64,000 nt of DNA from Flammeovirgaceae bacterium UBA7330 (GCA_002471275.1 DKPQ01000012.1:124001-188000), one strand, 5' to 3'. Positions 34,514 through 43,722 are shown, numbered from the stretch's first letter. Numbers and translations are program-made. The notes: generated from the letters alone by a model not told the origin.

Positions 34514-37228
34514 ATGAAACAACGATTGATCCTCAACCAGCTTATCCTGATTTGTTGCCTCTTGATCGCCTTTGGATCCACAGCTCAAAAGGGCGATTTC
34601 ATATTGACTCATCATACTCCAAAGCATAGCGAAGTAGACAATGTCAATTTTGAGATCATCACTGATAACAATGGCATTATATGCGTGGCCAACAGGTTTG
34701 GAGTACTGAAATATGACGGCATGAACTGGGACTTTTACCCAACAAATAGTTCAGCGCTATCTTTAACCACAGCCAGCGACAATACCCTCTATGTAGGTTG
34801 CCTGGGAGAGTTTGGAAAGATCGACTACCTGGACAACGCTTATCAATATGTACCCCTGCTGGAGTCTGATTCTTTGACCGACCATTTTCTTCAGACATTT
34901 TCTATCTCAGATACTATTTATTTTCTGAGTGACCACCATCTGTTTCAATACATCCCCTCCGGTGATCAGGTACAGGAAATTCTACAGGGAAGCTTCTACA
35001 ACGGCTATGTATATGCTGGAATTTTATACCTCAACAGCACTGATAAAGGAACCATCAAAATCAGACATGGTGAGGTATTGCCGGCCAGTAAAAATGAGCA
35101 TACCTGGGGGATGTTAAGCGCATCACCCAATGGAAAACATCAGTACGCTGTAGACCTCAACGGACACCTTTTTCACCTGCAGGATGGTGAGTTCAAACCT
35201 CATAAGCAGATGGATCGCCTGAAAGAAGCCCAGGTGGTCATCACGGACCTGCAATGGGTGACAGACAAGCTAATTGTATGCTCCACCATAGAGTCCGGCG
35301 TTTTCTTTCTGGATGCTGAAGCCCCTGATTATTTTGAGGTGACTGACTATCATTCCGGGCTTCCCGACAATGAGACCTTCGACATCTTTGCAGATAACAA
35401 TGGAGGTGTCTGGGTTGCTCATGAGTTTGGCCTGACCAGGATTGATCCGCTATTCCCGGCGAGCAGCTACACCAACATCCCGGGACTGGAAGGCAACCTG
35501 ATTGAAGCGCAACGCATCCATGGCGAGTTATGGGTAAATACGAGTCTTGGTGTCTTTTATTTTGCGCAGGATACCATGTACCGCAGCCGTGTGTATATCG
35601 AAAAAGTAAGCAAAGAAAAGAGTCAAACAGCAAAAAGAACTACCACCACTGATCCAGCCGAAGCAACAGAACCGGAAGAAAAAGGATTTCTCAAAGGTCT
35701 TTTCAGAAGAAAGGATCGGGTGAAAGAAACCGAAAACCCCGAAGAAGAAAAGAAATTCCTGAAAAAGGTATTCTCATCAAAAAGTACCAAAGAAGAGGAC
35801 AACGAAGAATACATCAGGCGAGTAGAGAAAATAGTCACAGGGGTCACCAACCAGTTCAATCATGTGCCCGGATCCGATGGCAAGTTCCGCCAATTGATGG
35901 AAGCCCAGGACCGCATCCTGGCCACCAGCCATACGGGGATCTATGAGATCAGCAAAAAATCGGCTGACCTCGTGATCAATGAACCGATCCAATATGCTTG
36001 CCTGGTCCCTGAATCCAACCAATTGCTCATTAGCACAGAATACGGTGCTGTGAAACAATACCAGCTCACCAGAAACATCTGGCGAGAGGTGTCCAGTCAG
36101 ACTTTCGAGGATGTGATCCTCAACGTGTACATGGATAGTCATGACCTGGTTTGGCTGGCTGGTACTACGCACATCTATCAGGGAGCTTTCGAAAACAAGG
36201 TATTCACCATCCAGCACAGCTATGAAATCAACAATCGCTTTTATGACGAGCTGAGCATCTGGGAACATAGCAACACGCTCTATTTCATCAATTCGCAGGG
36301 ATATTTTCGCCTTGACAGGGCATCTGAACACATCGTGGCGGACCAGGAGCTGGAAAAAGAGCTTGGAACGCCGCATCACCACCTTCACAATGAAAAAAGC
36401 AGGGTCTGGCTATATAATGGTCAGATATGGAACCTGCTGAACCCCGATGGGAGTGTAGAGAAATTCAATTACCTGGGTGTATTCCCCAACCTCAAATACA
36501 TCAACTATGACGAAGAGCTCAACAGGTACTGGCTCATCACCGAAGACAATCAGCTGCTGGCCTACAACGCCGATCAGGATATCGACCTGGCGCAATCCAA
36601 TGGGCTGTTCATCAAGCGGCTGACCAGTCACACGGGAGAGTTAAGGCTCAAAAAATCGCTGAAGCTGGCATACGACCAAAACACCCTGAGCATCGAGCTG
36701 CTAAAACCGGATTACCTGGGATTTCTCAACCCCGAATACCAGTATTTACTCAAAGGGCTCAATGAAGAATGGTCGCCATGGACCCAGGCCAACCTCATTG
36801 ATTACAGCTACCTGCCGTCAGGTGATTATGAATTCATGGTGCGGGTGAGGGACGCCCTGGGCCAATTGGTTGAGGCTTCCCTGCTAGAATTTACCGTCGC
36901 CACCCCCTATTGGCAGCAGCCGTGGTTTTATGCCATCCAGGTGCTTTTTCTGGCCATGATCGTGGTCATCACTTCCCGCCTCGACGAAAGCAAAAATCAT
37001 AACTATATCATCAAGCACGGGTTGAGTATCCTCACGCTCGTGGTGATCATCGAATTTCTGCAATCCGTGATCGGAGGCTATTTGGATATTAAAAGCACCC
37101 CGGTTGTTGATTTTCTGGTCGATGCGGGGATCGCTATACTGATCTTTCCACTGGAATGGCTCCTGCGCAAGCTATTCCTGGAGGGTAAAGTGAAAATTTC
37201 ACGGAAGAATATAAAACCAGCAAAGTGA
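34514..37228 (+). CDS. Propeller/Y_Y_Y sensor protein with C-terminal membrane helices and no known output
   Basis: An open frame begins at 34406, but the Met at 34514 starts a proper signal peptide (MKQRLILNQLILICCLLIAFGS), giving 904 residues. The periplasmic part resembles two-component regulator propellers (e.g. EIITDNNGIICVANRFGVLKYDG, FDIFADNNGGVWVAHEFGL) and ends in a Y_Y_Y domain (YLPSGDYEFMVRVRDALGQ). Instead of kinase or HTH, three hydrophobic helices follow (about 802-822, 835-857, 865-890) and a short basic tail. Residues about 362-439 are a Lys/Glu-rich insert with two related motifs, GFLKGLFRRKD and KFLKKVFSSKS. Signalling may pass through a membrane partner; function unknown. 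Confidence 0.8.
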   Translation: MKQRLILNQLILICCLLIAFGSTAQKGDFILTHHTPKHSEVDNVNFEIITDNNGIICVANRFGVLKYDGMNWDFYPTNSSALSLTTASDNTLYVGCLGEFGKIDYLDNAYQYVPLLESDSLTDHFLQTFSISDTIYFLSDHHLFQYIPSGDQVQEILQGSFYNGYVYAGILYLNSTDKGTIKIRHGEVLPASKNEHTWGMLSASPNGKHQYAVDLNGHLFHLQDGEFKPHKQMDRLKEAQVVITDLQWVTDKLIVCSTIESGVFFLDAEAPDYFEVTDYHSGLPDNETFDIFADNNGGVWVAHEFGLTRIDPLFPASSYTNIPGLEGNLIEAQRIHGELWVNTSLGVFYFAQDTMYRSRVYIEKVSKEKSQTAKRTTTTDPAEATEPEEKGFLKGLFRRKDRVKETENPEEEKKFLKKVFSSKSTKEEDNEEYIRRVEKIVTGVTNQFNHVPGSDGKFRQLMEAQDRILATSHTGIYEISKKSADLVINEPIQYACLVPESNQLLISTEYGAVKQYQLTRNIWREVSSQTFEDVILNVYMDSHDLVWLAGTTHIYQGAFENKVFTIQHSYEINNRFYDELSIWEHSNTLYFINSQGYFRLDRASEHIVADQELEKELGTPHHHLHNEKSRVWLYNGQIWNLLNPDGSVEKFNYLGVFPNLKYINYDEELNRYWLITEDNQLLAYNADQDIDLAQSNGLFIKRLTSHTGELRLKKSLKLAYDQNTLSIELLKPDYLGFLNPEYQYLLKGLNEEWSPWTQANLIDYSYLPSGDYEFMVRVRDALGQLVEASLLEFTVATPYWQQPWFYAIQVLFLAMIVVITSRLDESKNHNYIIKHGLSILTLVVIIEFLQSVIGGYLDIKSTPVVDFLVDAGIAILIFPLEWLLRKLFLEGKVKISRKNIKPAK

Positions 37229-37241
37229 CTCCTATTATTTA

Positions 37242-38339
37242 CTAAAACCCCTCCATGTTGGCCACATTATAAGCAACATCTTCAAGTCTAAATTTTCCAT
37301 AAACGAATGGACCTTCCGGATAATGCCAGACCCCTTCGCCGTAGCTAACCACGTTTCTACCATTTAGGTGTGTATAAGAAAACACTGGCGTCGAAAAAGG
37401 GAGTTGCTTCATTTCATTCACCTCATAGCGATCTTCAGAAATGAAATCGACCAATTGTCCCTGAGCATTGAAGCGCAGTTTCGCTTTGATAGAAATTTGT
37501 TTATAGCTAAATGTGGCAATTACCTCCTCATCGCTTATGGTTTGCCAGGTAATCCTGTCATCTATCAAAGCAGCCGGGGCAAAAAGACACAGATCATTGA
37601 AGAACGTCACTGTCTCAGCGATATCCATTTCGGGACCAGATACCTTAACCACGGGAAAAACTCCAAAAAAGCTTACTTCCATACCGGCATGCCCATTCTG
37701 ATACTTGTGATATCCAGGCAAAGACAATCCAAAAAACTTCCCGCGCATGAAAAAATGGCGAGAGGGTACATCAAAAAAATTATACTGAATAGACTCAAAG
37801 TTGAACCAGTCCTGACCTTTGCCTCGCATTTGCCCGGAGAACATTAGCTGGAAATGGTTTACGCTGGGTTGATTTAACACACCTGCATATCTCATGTAAT
37901 GCTGTATGGGTTGGGGTAGGTGAGCTATATCGGCCTCTGTCAAAACATCAGCAGGTAACGATTCTACACGATCTAAGTTTAATTGAGTGTCTCTGCGAAA
38001 TTGAGACTCAAAACGATGATCGGTCCATGCCAGAATAGCCACCAGCAAAATGATCCCATTAGCGATGGTCCCGAATTTTGCATCCTGCCAAACCATCACA
38101 ATCAGGATCTGTGAGACAAAAACTGAAACAATGGCCAGATAAAACCACCAGCTTTGTCCCATTAGCAATCCCACCATGGTAATAAAAAATAAAAGGACAG
38201 CAAATAGCCACAGCATTCCGGCTACCCTTGGTATGGACCGGGTGAGCTGTTGGATTTCCGATAAATCAAAAGCTTTTAGGAATCCCAAAAGATGGATACA
38301 CCCGTGGACAAGCAAGATGAATGCAAATAAGTATTTCAC
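37242..38339 (-). CDS. DUF6544-like membrane protein
   Basis: 365 residues. Four hydrophobic helices fill residues 1-125 (LFAFILLVHGCIHLLGF, MLWLFAVLLFFITMVGLLM, WWFYLAIVSVFVSQILIVMVW, ANGIILLVAILAW). A soluble beta-rich domain follows, with LPQPIQHYMRYAGVLNQPSV, GKGQDWFNFESIQYNFFDVP and ISEDRYEVN; this soluble part matches what I recall of DUF6544, with no known activity. A domain of this shape (resembling outer-membrane lipoprotein carrier or START-like cups) may bind a lipid, but that is inference. It converges with the preceding sensor gene, with 13 bp between stops. Confidence 0.75.
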   Translation of the reverse strand: MKYLFAFILLVHGCIHLLGFLKAFDLSEIQQLTRSIPRVAGMLWLFAVLLFFITMVGLLMGQSWWFYLAIVSVFVSQILIVMVWQDAKFGTIANGIILLVAILAWTDHRFESQFRRDTQLNLDRVESLPADVLTEADIAHLPQPIQHYMRYAGVLNQPSVNHFQLMFSGQMRGKGQDWFNFESIQYNFFDVPSRHFFMRGKFFGLSLPGYHKYQNGHAGMEVSFFGVFPVVKVSGPEMDIAETVTFFNDLCLFAPAALIDDRITWQTISDEEVIATFSYKQISIKAKLRFNAQGQLVDFISEDRYEVNEMKQLPFSTPVFSYTHLNGRNVVSYGEGVWHYPEGPFVYGKFRLEDVAYNVANMEGF

Positions 38340-38479
38340 AGCAACGCTTACGACTAAATGATGCTGCTAAGGAAGTCACGAGGCTTGGAAATCACCATGA
38401 TATTCATTGGCTCGTAAAGTGAGATGCATCAACCCTTTATACGCAACCAATACCGCCGCCTCAGGTGGTCACTTTGGAT

Positions 38480-39856
38480 TTAAACCAAATACTTTTTAAA
38501 AACCGCATCCCACGGATCACGCATCTTTCGGGAAAGCAATTGATTGGCGGCAAAATTATTTTTTACTTTTTCTGTCACGGGGTCCCACTCCAGGTCCTGC
38601 TGTAGCATCATGGCAATGTTTCCCAGATGGGCGATGGAGATGGACCGGTGCCCAAACTCCGCCGGAGCAGCTGTCCTTTCCCTGGAGATCACACAATCAA
38701 TAAAGTTTCTGTAGTGGTCATCGCTGGTATACAGACGGTCTTTTTCATCTACCTTCATGCGTAGCAACGACTCCGGGTTGGCATCGTGCGCATGACGATT
38801 GGCATTGATCCAGCCTCCTTCGCAGTAGAAGGTCACTCCGGATTTGATGCCTCTTTCTTCGCTGGTATTGCTGATGACCAGGAGCACGTCATTGTCATAA
38901 ACCGCTTCGAAGTAAAATTCTGTTGCTGTGTTCCAGATAGGATGATCGGACCAGGTGGCTTTAGCATTTTGTATCCTGATGGGACCGGATTCTTCACGGT
39001 CGATCCCCCATTGCGCAATGTCCGGATGATGCCCACCCCAATCGGTCACCTGCCCACCGGAGTAATCAAGTACCCACCTGAAGTTGACGTGTGTTCTCGC
39101 GGGACAGTAAGGAGCATCAGGTGCCGGACCCAGCCACATATTGTAATCAAAATCTTTCGGTACCGGTACCGTGGCCGTCTGATCACCGGTCTTACCAAAA
39201 TCTGGTGTGCCACCAGGAAGTCCACACACCACTTTGGTGAGTTTTCCCAGCTTGCCACTTCTCACTTTTTCTACCGCACCCCGGAAATACGGATTGGACC
39301 GCTGCTGACTCCCCACCTGAAAGACCACACCATATTTGATGGCGGCATTGCTGATAGCCCGGCCCTCCTCAATGGTCAGCGCCAGAGGCTTTTGACAATA
39401 AATATCTTTCTTAGCCGCTGCCGCCATCAGGGCGGGAATGGCATGCCAGTGATCCGGCGTCACGATCTCTACGGCATCAATCGACTTGTCATCAATCACC
39501 TCCCTGAAGTCCGTGACACCCACCGTAGATTTGTATGTTTTCCCCGTCCTTTCTGTGTAGGAGCTGTTGACCATCTCCATGATAAATTCCCGGCCCGCCA
39601 CTTTACCATCCCAGTAGCCGGAGCTCCTTTTATTCACGTCACAGATGGTTTTGATCTGGACCCGGTTGTCTCTCAGAAAATTCCCCACATCATTGCCTGC
39701 CTGATTACCTGCACCGATGATGCCCATGGTGACCCTGTCGGAAGGGGGCACAAACCCGTCTCTTCCCATGGCCGAAGCTGGGATGATAGAGGGGACAGCC
39801 AATACGCTTGTGGCAGCCAGTGTGCTCTTTTTAAGGAAAGATCTGCGGTTGTTCAT
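38480..39856 (-). CDS. Tat-exported Gfo/Idh/MocA-family oxidoreductase
   Basis: 458 residues. The N-terminus NRRSFLKKSTLAATSVLAVPSI is a textbook twin-arginine signal, meaning export of a folded, cofactor-loaded enzyme. The Rossmann fold starts with MGIIGAGNQAGNDV, and the family EKP-type motif appears as CQKPLAL after VTPDHWHAIPALMAAA. The C-terminal half includes YSGGQVTDWGGHHPDIAQWG, found in periplasmic Gfo/Idh/MocA proteins of Bacteroidota. These use NAD(P) held tightly to oxidise or reduce sugars, or act as glycoside-modifying enzymes. The neighbour downstream of the sigma/anti-sigma pair by 46 bp, possibly cotranscribed. Confidence 0.92.
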   Translation of the reverse strand: MNNRRSFLKKSTLAATSVLAVPSIIPASAMGRDGFVPPSDRVTMGIIGAGNQAGNDVGNFLRDNRVQIKTICDVNKRSSGYWDGKVAGREFIMEMVNSSYTERTGKTYKSTVGVTDFREVIDDKSIDAVEIVTPDHWHAIPALMAAAAKKDIYCQKPLALTIEEGRAISNAAIKYGVVFQVGSQQRSNPYFRGAVEKVRSGKLGKLTKVVCGLPGGTPDFGKTGDQTATVPVPKDFDYNMWLGPAPDAPYCPARTHVNFRWVLDYSGGQVTDWGGHHPDIAQWGIDREESGPIRIQNAKATWSDHPIWNTATEFYFEAVYDNDVLLVISNTSEERGIKSGVTFYCEGGWINANRHAHDANPESLLRMKVDEKDRLYTSDDHYRNFIDCVISRERTAAPAEFGHRSISIAHLGNIAMMLQQDLEWDPVTEKVKNNFAANQLLSRKMRDPWDAVFKKYLV

Positions 39857-39902
39857 TTTTGGGTCATAAGTGTTGAACTCAAAAATTAGTGAAGATTTAT
39901 AA

Positions 39903-40328
39903 TTAATCTTCCGGACGGTGGTATTTTTTCAGCACGCTGAACGAAAGAATGTAATAAACACCGAATACGATCACCGCCAATAGCCCCATATTAAAGGTGT
40001 TGGGGAGATCGGGCAGGCTCAGACCAACCTTCGAGCTAAAATCAAACGCAGGGAGGCTCCATCCATTGAAATAGTTCAGCCATTCCGGATCGATACCCAC
40101 TCCACTATAGCTAAAAAGGAATACCATCAGGGAAGTAAACCCGAAAGCCAGCACTATCCACACCTTTTTGCTGATCACTGGCTGATATTCAAACACTTCC
40201 TTCTTCACAGTGATCTCCTGCATGATCTTTTGTTTCAGGTCATCGTCTGGCTGGGATTCGGAGCGCTGAAAAAGCTCCCTGAGCAACTGATCATCCTCAT
40301 GCATGTCATTGGTCATCATATCGTCCAT
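39903..40328 (-). CDS. Membrane anti-sigma-like protein (DUF5056-like)
   Basis: 141 residues: a hydrophilic N-terminal 50 residues with acidic character (LLRELFQRSESQPDDDLKQKIM), then two transmembrane helices (VWIVLAFGFTSLMVFLFSY and MGLLAVIVFGVYYILSFSV). The gene overlaps the sigma gene by 13 bp, which, together with a cytoplasmic N-terminus and membrane anchoring, makes an anti-sigma role likely. No zinc-binding HxxxCxxC motif of classical ZAS anti-sigma factors is visible, so the assignment rests mainly on context. Confidence 0.72.
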   Translation of the reverse strand: MDDMMTNDMHEDDQLLRELFQRSESQPDDDLKQKIMQEITVKKEVFEYQPVISKKVWIVLAFGFTSLMVFLFSYSGVGIDPEWLNYFNGWSLPAFDFSSKVGLSLPDLPNTFNMGLLAVIVFGVYYILSFSVLKKYHRPED

Positions 40329-40888
40329 TCTTTTATTCCCACTTCATTTAGCTTTTGCAGCATCTTTTGTCTGCTTCTGTGCAGCATCACCTTCACATTG
40401 GAAACGTGCTTTCCGGTGATCTCGCATATTTCTTTTATCGTCTGTTCATTGTAATAGTATAAAGTTACCAGGGTTTGCTCGTCTTCGCTCAATGCCTGCA
40501 TGGCCAGGGTGAGCAGGGTGCGTACATCCTGCCGGTCCGTCTCCTCCCCGATGTTGTTGACACCCGGGATGGATTGATGCACCCCATTCACCTCCACATC
40601 TACCACAGTCAGCTTCCGCTTTCTCAGCCTGGTGTAGGCATTGTTATAGGCGATCCTCAGCAGCCAGGTAGAGAACCGTGCCTCTGCCCTGAAAGACTTC
40701 AATGACCTGTAAGCATTCACAAACGTATCCTGCACAGTTTCTTCCGCCTCCTCGCGATGCTTCAGGATGTAATAGACAAAATTGTATACCCTACGTTCAT
40801 ACCTGTCCAGCAATTCCGCATAAGCATACGAATTACCTTTCAAGGTCTCTTGGATCAACATGTTGTCTTCCTGGCCAGGCATCTGCAT
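40316..40888 (-). CDS. ECF sigma factor (RpoE-like)
   Basis: 190 residues. Region 2: YAELLDRYERRVYNFVYYIL and AEETVQDTFVNAYRSLKSF with ARFSTWLLRIAYNNA; region 4: LSEDEQTLVTLYYYNEQTIKEI then HVSNVKVMLHRSRQKM. Standard group IV sigma factor that redirects RNA polymerase in response to an envelope signal. It overlaps its probable anti-sigma partner by 13 bp, and a DUF6249-like membrane gene diverges 124 bp upstream. Start alternatives are Met1 and Met3. Confidence 0.94.
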   Translation of the reverse strand: MQMPGQEDNMLIQETLKGNSYAYAELLDRYERRVYNFVYYILKHREEAEETVQDTFVNAYRSLKSFRAEARFSTWLLRIAYNNAYTRLRKRKLTVVDVEVNGVHQSIPGVNNIGEETDRQDVRTLLTLAMQALSEDEQTLVTLYYYNEQTIKEICEITGKHVSNVKVMLHRSRQKMLQKLNEVGIKEWTI

Positions 40889-41012
40889 CTATAGACTGGG
40901 GCACAGGGTCATCGGTTACATTTTATTTCACAATTTTTTGTAACCAATCCCCCGACCGTGTAGTCAAAATACACAAACCCTCGAACATAAACTTGAAACT
41001 TAAAATAATCTT

Positions 41013-41399
41013 ATGGAACCTGTCATTGTATTTATTGCCCTTTTTGCCACTGTATTTGGTGTGATGTACGTTTTCTTCACCACGCGAAACAAGGAGCGGC
41101 TGGCCATGATCGAAAAAGGCGCCGATGCCTCACTGTTTGACCGAAAAGGGACATCTTTTTCTATTGCCAAATTTATTTTGAACCTGGCCCTGCTACTGAC
41201 TGGTATAGGTATTGGCATATTCGTCGGTTCTGTTCTAGGGACTAACCTGACCTATGATGGAGTCGTCCACGGCAAACCCGGTCTGATGATGATCAACAGA
41301 GAAATCACCATCTCCTCCATGATCTTTGTTTTTGGTGGCCTGGGACTCATCGCTGGTTTCTTCATCACCCGAAATATTGAGAGGTCAGACAAGGAGTAG
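41013..41399 (+). CDS. DUF6249-like small membrane protein
   Basis: 128 residues with three hydrophobic helices (VIVFIALFATVFGVMYVFF; FILNLALLLTGIGIGIFVGSVLG; ISSMIFVFGGLGLIAGFFI). The loop after helix 1 reads TTRNKERLAMIEKGADASLF, a family hallmark (the RxxMIEKG element). These proteins are often found beside ECF sigma/anti-sigma pairs in Bacteroidota, as here, and may belong to that regulon; biochemical role unknown. Followed by a clear terminator. Confidence 0.82.
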   Translation: MEPVIVFIALFATVFGVMYVFFTTRNKERLAMIEKGADASLFDRKGTSFSIAKFILNLALLLTGIGIGIFVGSVLGTNLTYDGVVHGKPGLMMINREITISSMIFVFGGLGLIAGFFITRNIERSDKE

Positions 41400-41424
41400 T
41401 CTTCCTATCCACTTGTTATTTATC

Positions 41425-41453
41425 AAAAGCACGGCCGAAGCCGTGCTTTTTTT
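41425..41453 (+). terminator. Rho-independent terminator
   Basis: AAAGCACGGC, loop cgaa, GCCGTGCTTT followed by more T: a strong 10-bp stem with T-run, 25 bp after the stop of the DUF6249-like gene. Confidence 0.92.
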
Positions 41454-41473
41454 GTAGGTGATCTTTTATTGTT

Positions 41474-41565
41474 ATCCGGCTGAGTTTTGCCTTCGTTGGT
41501 GTTTTCACAGTGAAAACACCAACGATTACTAAGAAGAAGCCGGATATTGCTATCCGTCTAGACGG
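41474..41565. repeat. Nested palindromic repeat element
   Basis: Outer arms ATCCGGCT (41474-41481) and AGCCGGAT (41538-41545) enclose a perfect 31-nt dyad with 15-bp arms CGTTGGTGTTTTCAC (41494-41508) and its complement (41510-41524). Next to it is a perfect 12-bp palindrome CCGTCTAGACGG (41554-41565), followed by GAAGGTTTCAAA, which resembles the right end of the repeat at 15843-15885. No reading frame. The region up to 41661 shows no gene. Confidence 0.6.
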
Positions 41566-41661
41566 AAGGTTTCAAAAAACCTTGAGCTATTGGTGAACAG
41601 TACGGAATAACTCTCTGAATCCCGTCGGTGAGAAACAACGCACAAATACAGGAGATATAGC

Positions 41662-42783
41662 TTATTTAGCAGGCGACTCCAAAAACTTCACAGGGTTGTC
41701 ATTGGCAATTTGTTTGAACTTGACAGGTCCAAGGTTTGCCCTGATCCTGATGGACATATCTCTTTCTCTCAGTTTATCCCGCTCCACCATGTAGTAATCC
41801 GATCCAAAAAGGATTTGCTTATTTATCTTATTGTCTTCCAACAGCACATTCAGTAGGGGGAAATACTCCTCAGTTTTAAAGAGCGTGGAAGAGATGTCGG
41901 TATATAGGTTGGGAAACTCCTTCATGAGATCGACGATGGTGGCAAGCCAGGATTTTTCAGCTGAGCCATTTGGGTCCCAGGACTCAAACAGATATTTGTC
42001 CCACTCTGTGTCTCCTCCAAAGTGAGCCAGACAAATCTTGAGTTTGGGAAAATCCTTCAATACCTGGCGATAGTTTTCAGGTTCTGTGAAGTAGTCACTA
42101 AATACCTTGGCCTTCGATTTCCTGAGCGGAGTGGGTCTCCAGGGGTGCGTCTTCAGCATATCTTTAGTCACCTTTTTGGTGTGGACCCCTCCCCTCGAAC
42201 AATGGCTGAGCATCGGAATGTTGTTCTTCTCCGCATATTCATAGACCGGATACAGTCTTTCATCGGTGGGATAATATCCCAGTGGTGGATAGAGCTTGAT
42301 GCCTTTGAACTTATATACTTCAATGTATTTTTTAGCAAAGGCCAGTGGGTCATCTCCATTCTTATCATCCACACTTCTGGGGTCGACGGCCACAAAGGGG
42401 ATGACGGTATCCGGGTATTTATCCCGCAGTGCAGCCAGGTCCTGATGCTGTGTGTCTACGGATTCAGGGACTTTGCCTGCAGCCATGTACCGCATATCCA
42501 TGGGAAGGATCACAAATTTCGTGGTGTCCGTTCCCTGTTGTGGATAGTATCCCCTCAGAATGTTGAAGACATCTTCCTGGGATTTGTTGGACGAGATCTT
42601 CAGGAAGTTGACATAGCGCTCGATGAAGTCTCTATCGGTAAAGGGAATGGCCTTTCTGAATATCCATGAAAGCGGTTTGCGTACGATGTCGGGTTTGAGG
42701 ATATGGTTTAGCCCCAGGGGTAAAAAATTGTTGGGCACATTCTTCACCGTAAAGATGTGCGTGTGGATGTTGTAGATGATCAT
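41662..42783 (-). CDS. Amidohydrolase-family (amidohydrolase 2) metal hydrolase
   Basis: The Met at 42783 is the likely start (373 residues), because it places the metal-binding HxH motif (YNIHTHIF, His7 and His9) at the usual N-terminal place; the 20 codons upstream are not homologous. Other ligands: LSHCSRGGVH, CLAHFGGDT and the late Asp in ILFGSDYYM. The set fits the amidohydrolase 2 group (decarboxylases and hydrolases such as ACMSD relatives), a TIM barrel with a divalent metal. No signal peptide, so cytoplasmic. Substrate unknown. The motif FKGIKLYPPLGYYP is typical of the metal-dependent group found in many Bacteroidota. Confidence 0.88.
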   Translation of the reverse strand: MIIYNIHTHIFTVKNVPNNFLPLGLNHILKPDIVRKPLSWIFRKAIPFTDRDFIERYVNFLKISSNKSQEDVFNILRGYYPQQGTDTTKFVILPMDMRYMAAGKVPESVDTQHQDLAALRDKYPDTVIPFVAVDPRSVDDKNGDDPLAFAKKYIEVYKFKGIKLYPPLGYYPTDERLYPVYEYAEKNNIPMLSHCSRGGVHTKKVTKDMLKTHPWRPTPLRKSKAKVFSDYFTEPENYRQVLKDFPKLKICLAHFGGDTEWDKYLFESWDPNGSAEKSWLATIVDLMKEFPNLYTDISSTLFKTEEYFPLLNVLLEDNKINKQILFGSDYYMVERDKLRERDMSIRIRANLGPVKFKQIANDNPVKFLESPAK

Positions 42784-42975
42784 GATAGTGGTTGATTGGT
42801 ATTCTCCTAAAGTATTAAATAAGGACCTACAGGTCAAGTGCAATATTTAAAATAACTACTCCAATACCAATATTACGAAGCCCGTCACTTATGCCGGGAA
42901 AGCTGAAGTGATTTCGACATCGAAAGAAGCGTGAATTACTATTATATGGGATTTGGAAATCCCTATTTATATGTG

Positions 42976-43005
42976 GTACGACATGCCCTGCGGAACATGT
43001 CGTAC
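42976..43005 (-). terminator. Stem-loop after the DUF2071 gene
   Basis: Perfect 10-bp inverted repeat GTACGACATG (42976-42985) and CATGTCGTAC (42996-43005) with a 10-nt loop, 9 bp after the stop of the minus-strand gene. There is no T-run, so it may act as a 3'-end stabiliser or weak terminator. Confidence 0.5.
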
Positions 43006-43014
43006 AGCAAGGGT

Positions 43015-43722
43015 TTATATTTTTCGTTTGTTTTCAACGGTTATTTCCGATCCCTCTGCAAGCATTACTGATTTTGGTTCAAGGTTGTTTAGAAAGTCGA
43101 AGGATTTTCCATAGACAGAAGCAAAATCAACTTGAATATCATGTTTCAAAACGTTGTAAGCTCTCCATTTTGGATGAGTTACCTCATATTCAAAAGATTC
43201 ACGCTCGTTAGCTTTTGTATATCCCCAATAATGTTCAGTAATAAATTCCGTCTCAGAATCAGGTGCTATTTCCACACTATCAAGTTCCGCTATTACTTCA
43301 AATGAGTTGATTGTTCTGTGAGATGCCCAGAAGTATTTGACAGTTCTTTTGTTTTGGTGTTCACTCCAGGAGTGATCCATTTTCATCGTATGATAATGTT
43401 CTTTATAGATAATGTTCGCTACAAAGGTGAGAGCAGGTTTGGGAACAATTTCTTTAATGAAAACAACTCCTCGTTTCCAGGATTGACCGTCGAGGTGTTT
43501 TACATAAAACCGAAGATTTACTTCTTCGAAGTTCCTATGAAATGGAATTGGAAGTCCAAGAAGTTTCGTGTTCAAAAACATGAATCCTACGAGACTTATA
43601 TAACAGGTGTCTTGCCATATGTCTGGTTCAGTCTTAGGAGGTAAATAGGGTTTAAGAATTACCGGATCAACTTCGTAGTTGGCGATTGCTAATTTTCTCC
43701 ACTCTGCACTTAAGAAACTCAT
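43015..43722 (-). CDS. DUF2071 (YqjF-like) protein
   Basis: 235 residues. The N-terminus MSFLSAEWRKLAIANYEVDP with YLPPKTEPDIWQDTCYISLVGF and the central NLRFYVKHLDGQSWKRGVVFIKE are the hallmarks of DUF2071/YqjF proteins, which adopt an acetoacetate-decarboxylase-like fold; no activity is established. Cytoplasmic. Single gene between decayed-looking intergenic regions. Its codons look AT-richer than the neighbouring GH16 genes, compatible with later acquisition, though this is only an impression. Confidence 0.88.
   Translation of the reverse strand: MSFLSAEWRKLAIANYEVDPVILKPYLPPKTEPDIWQDTCYISLVGFMFLNTKLLGLPIPFHRNFEEVNLRFYVKHLDGQSWKRGVVFIKEIVPKPALTFVANIIYKEHYHTMKMDHSWSEHQNKRTVKYFWASHRTINSFEVIAELDSVEIAPDSETEFITEHYWGYTKANERESFEYEVTHPKWRAYNVLKHDIQVDFASVYGKSFDFLNNLEPKSVMLAEGSEITVENKRKI

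Noticed and set aside
35777..36388. Minus-strand open frame of 203 codons
   Set aside because: Antisense to the propeller sensor gene; no supporting motif.
38786..39889. Long plus-strand open frame (367 codons)
   Set aside because: It lies antisense to the clear Gfo/Idh/MocA gene, has no domain pattern, and arises from the GC-richer codons of that gene.
42022..42669. Plus-strand open frame of 215 codons
   Set aside because: Antisense to the amidohydrolase gene.
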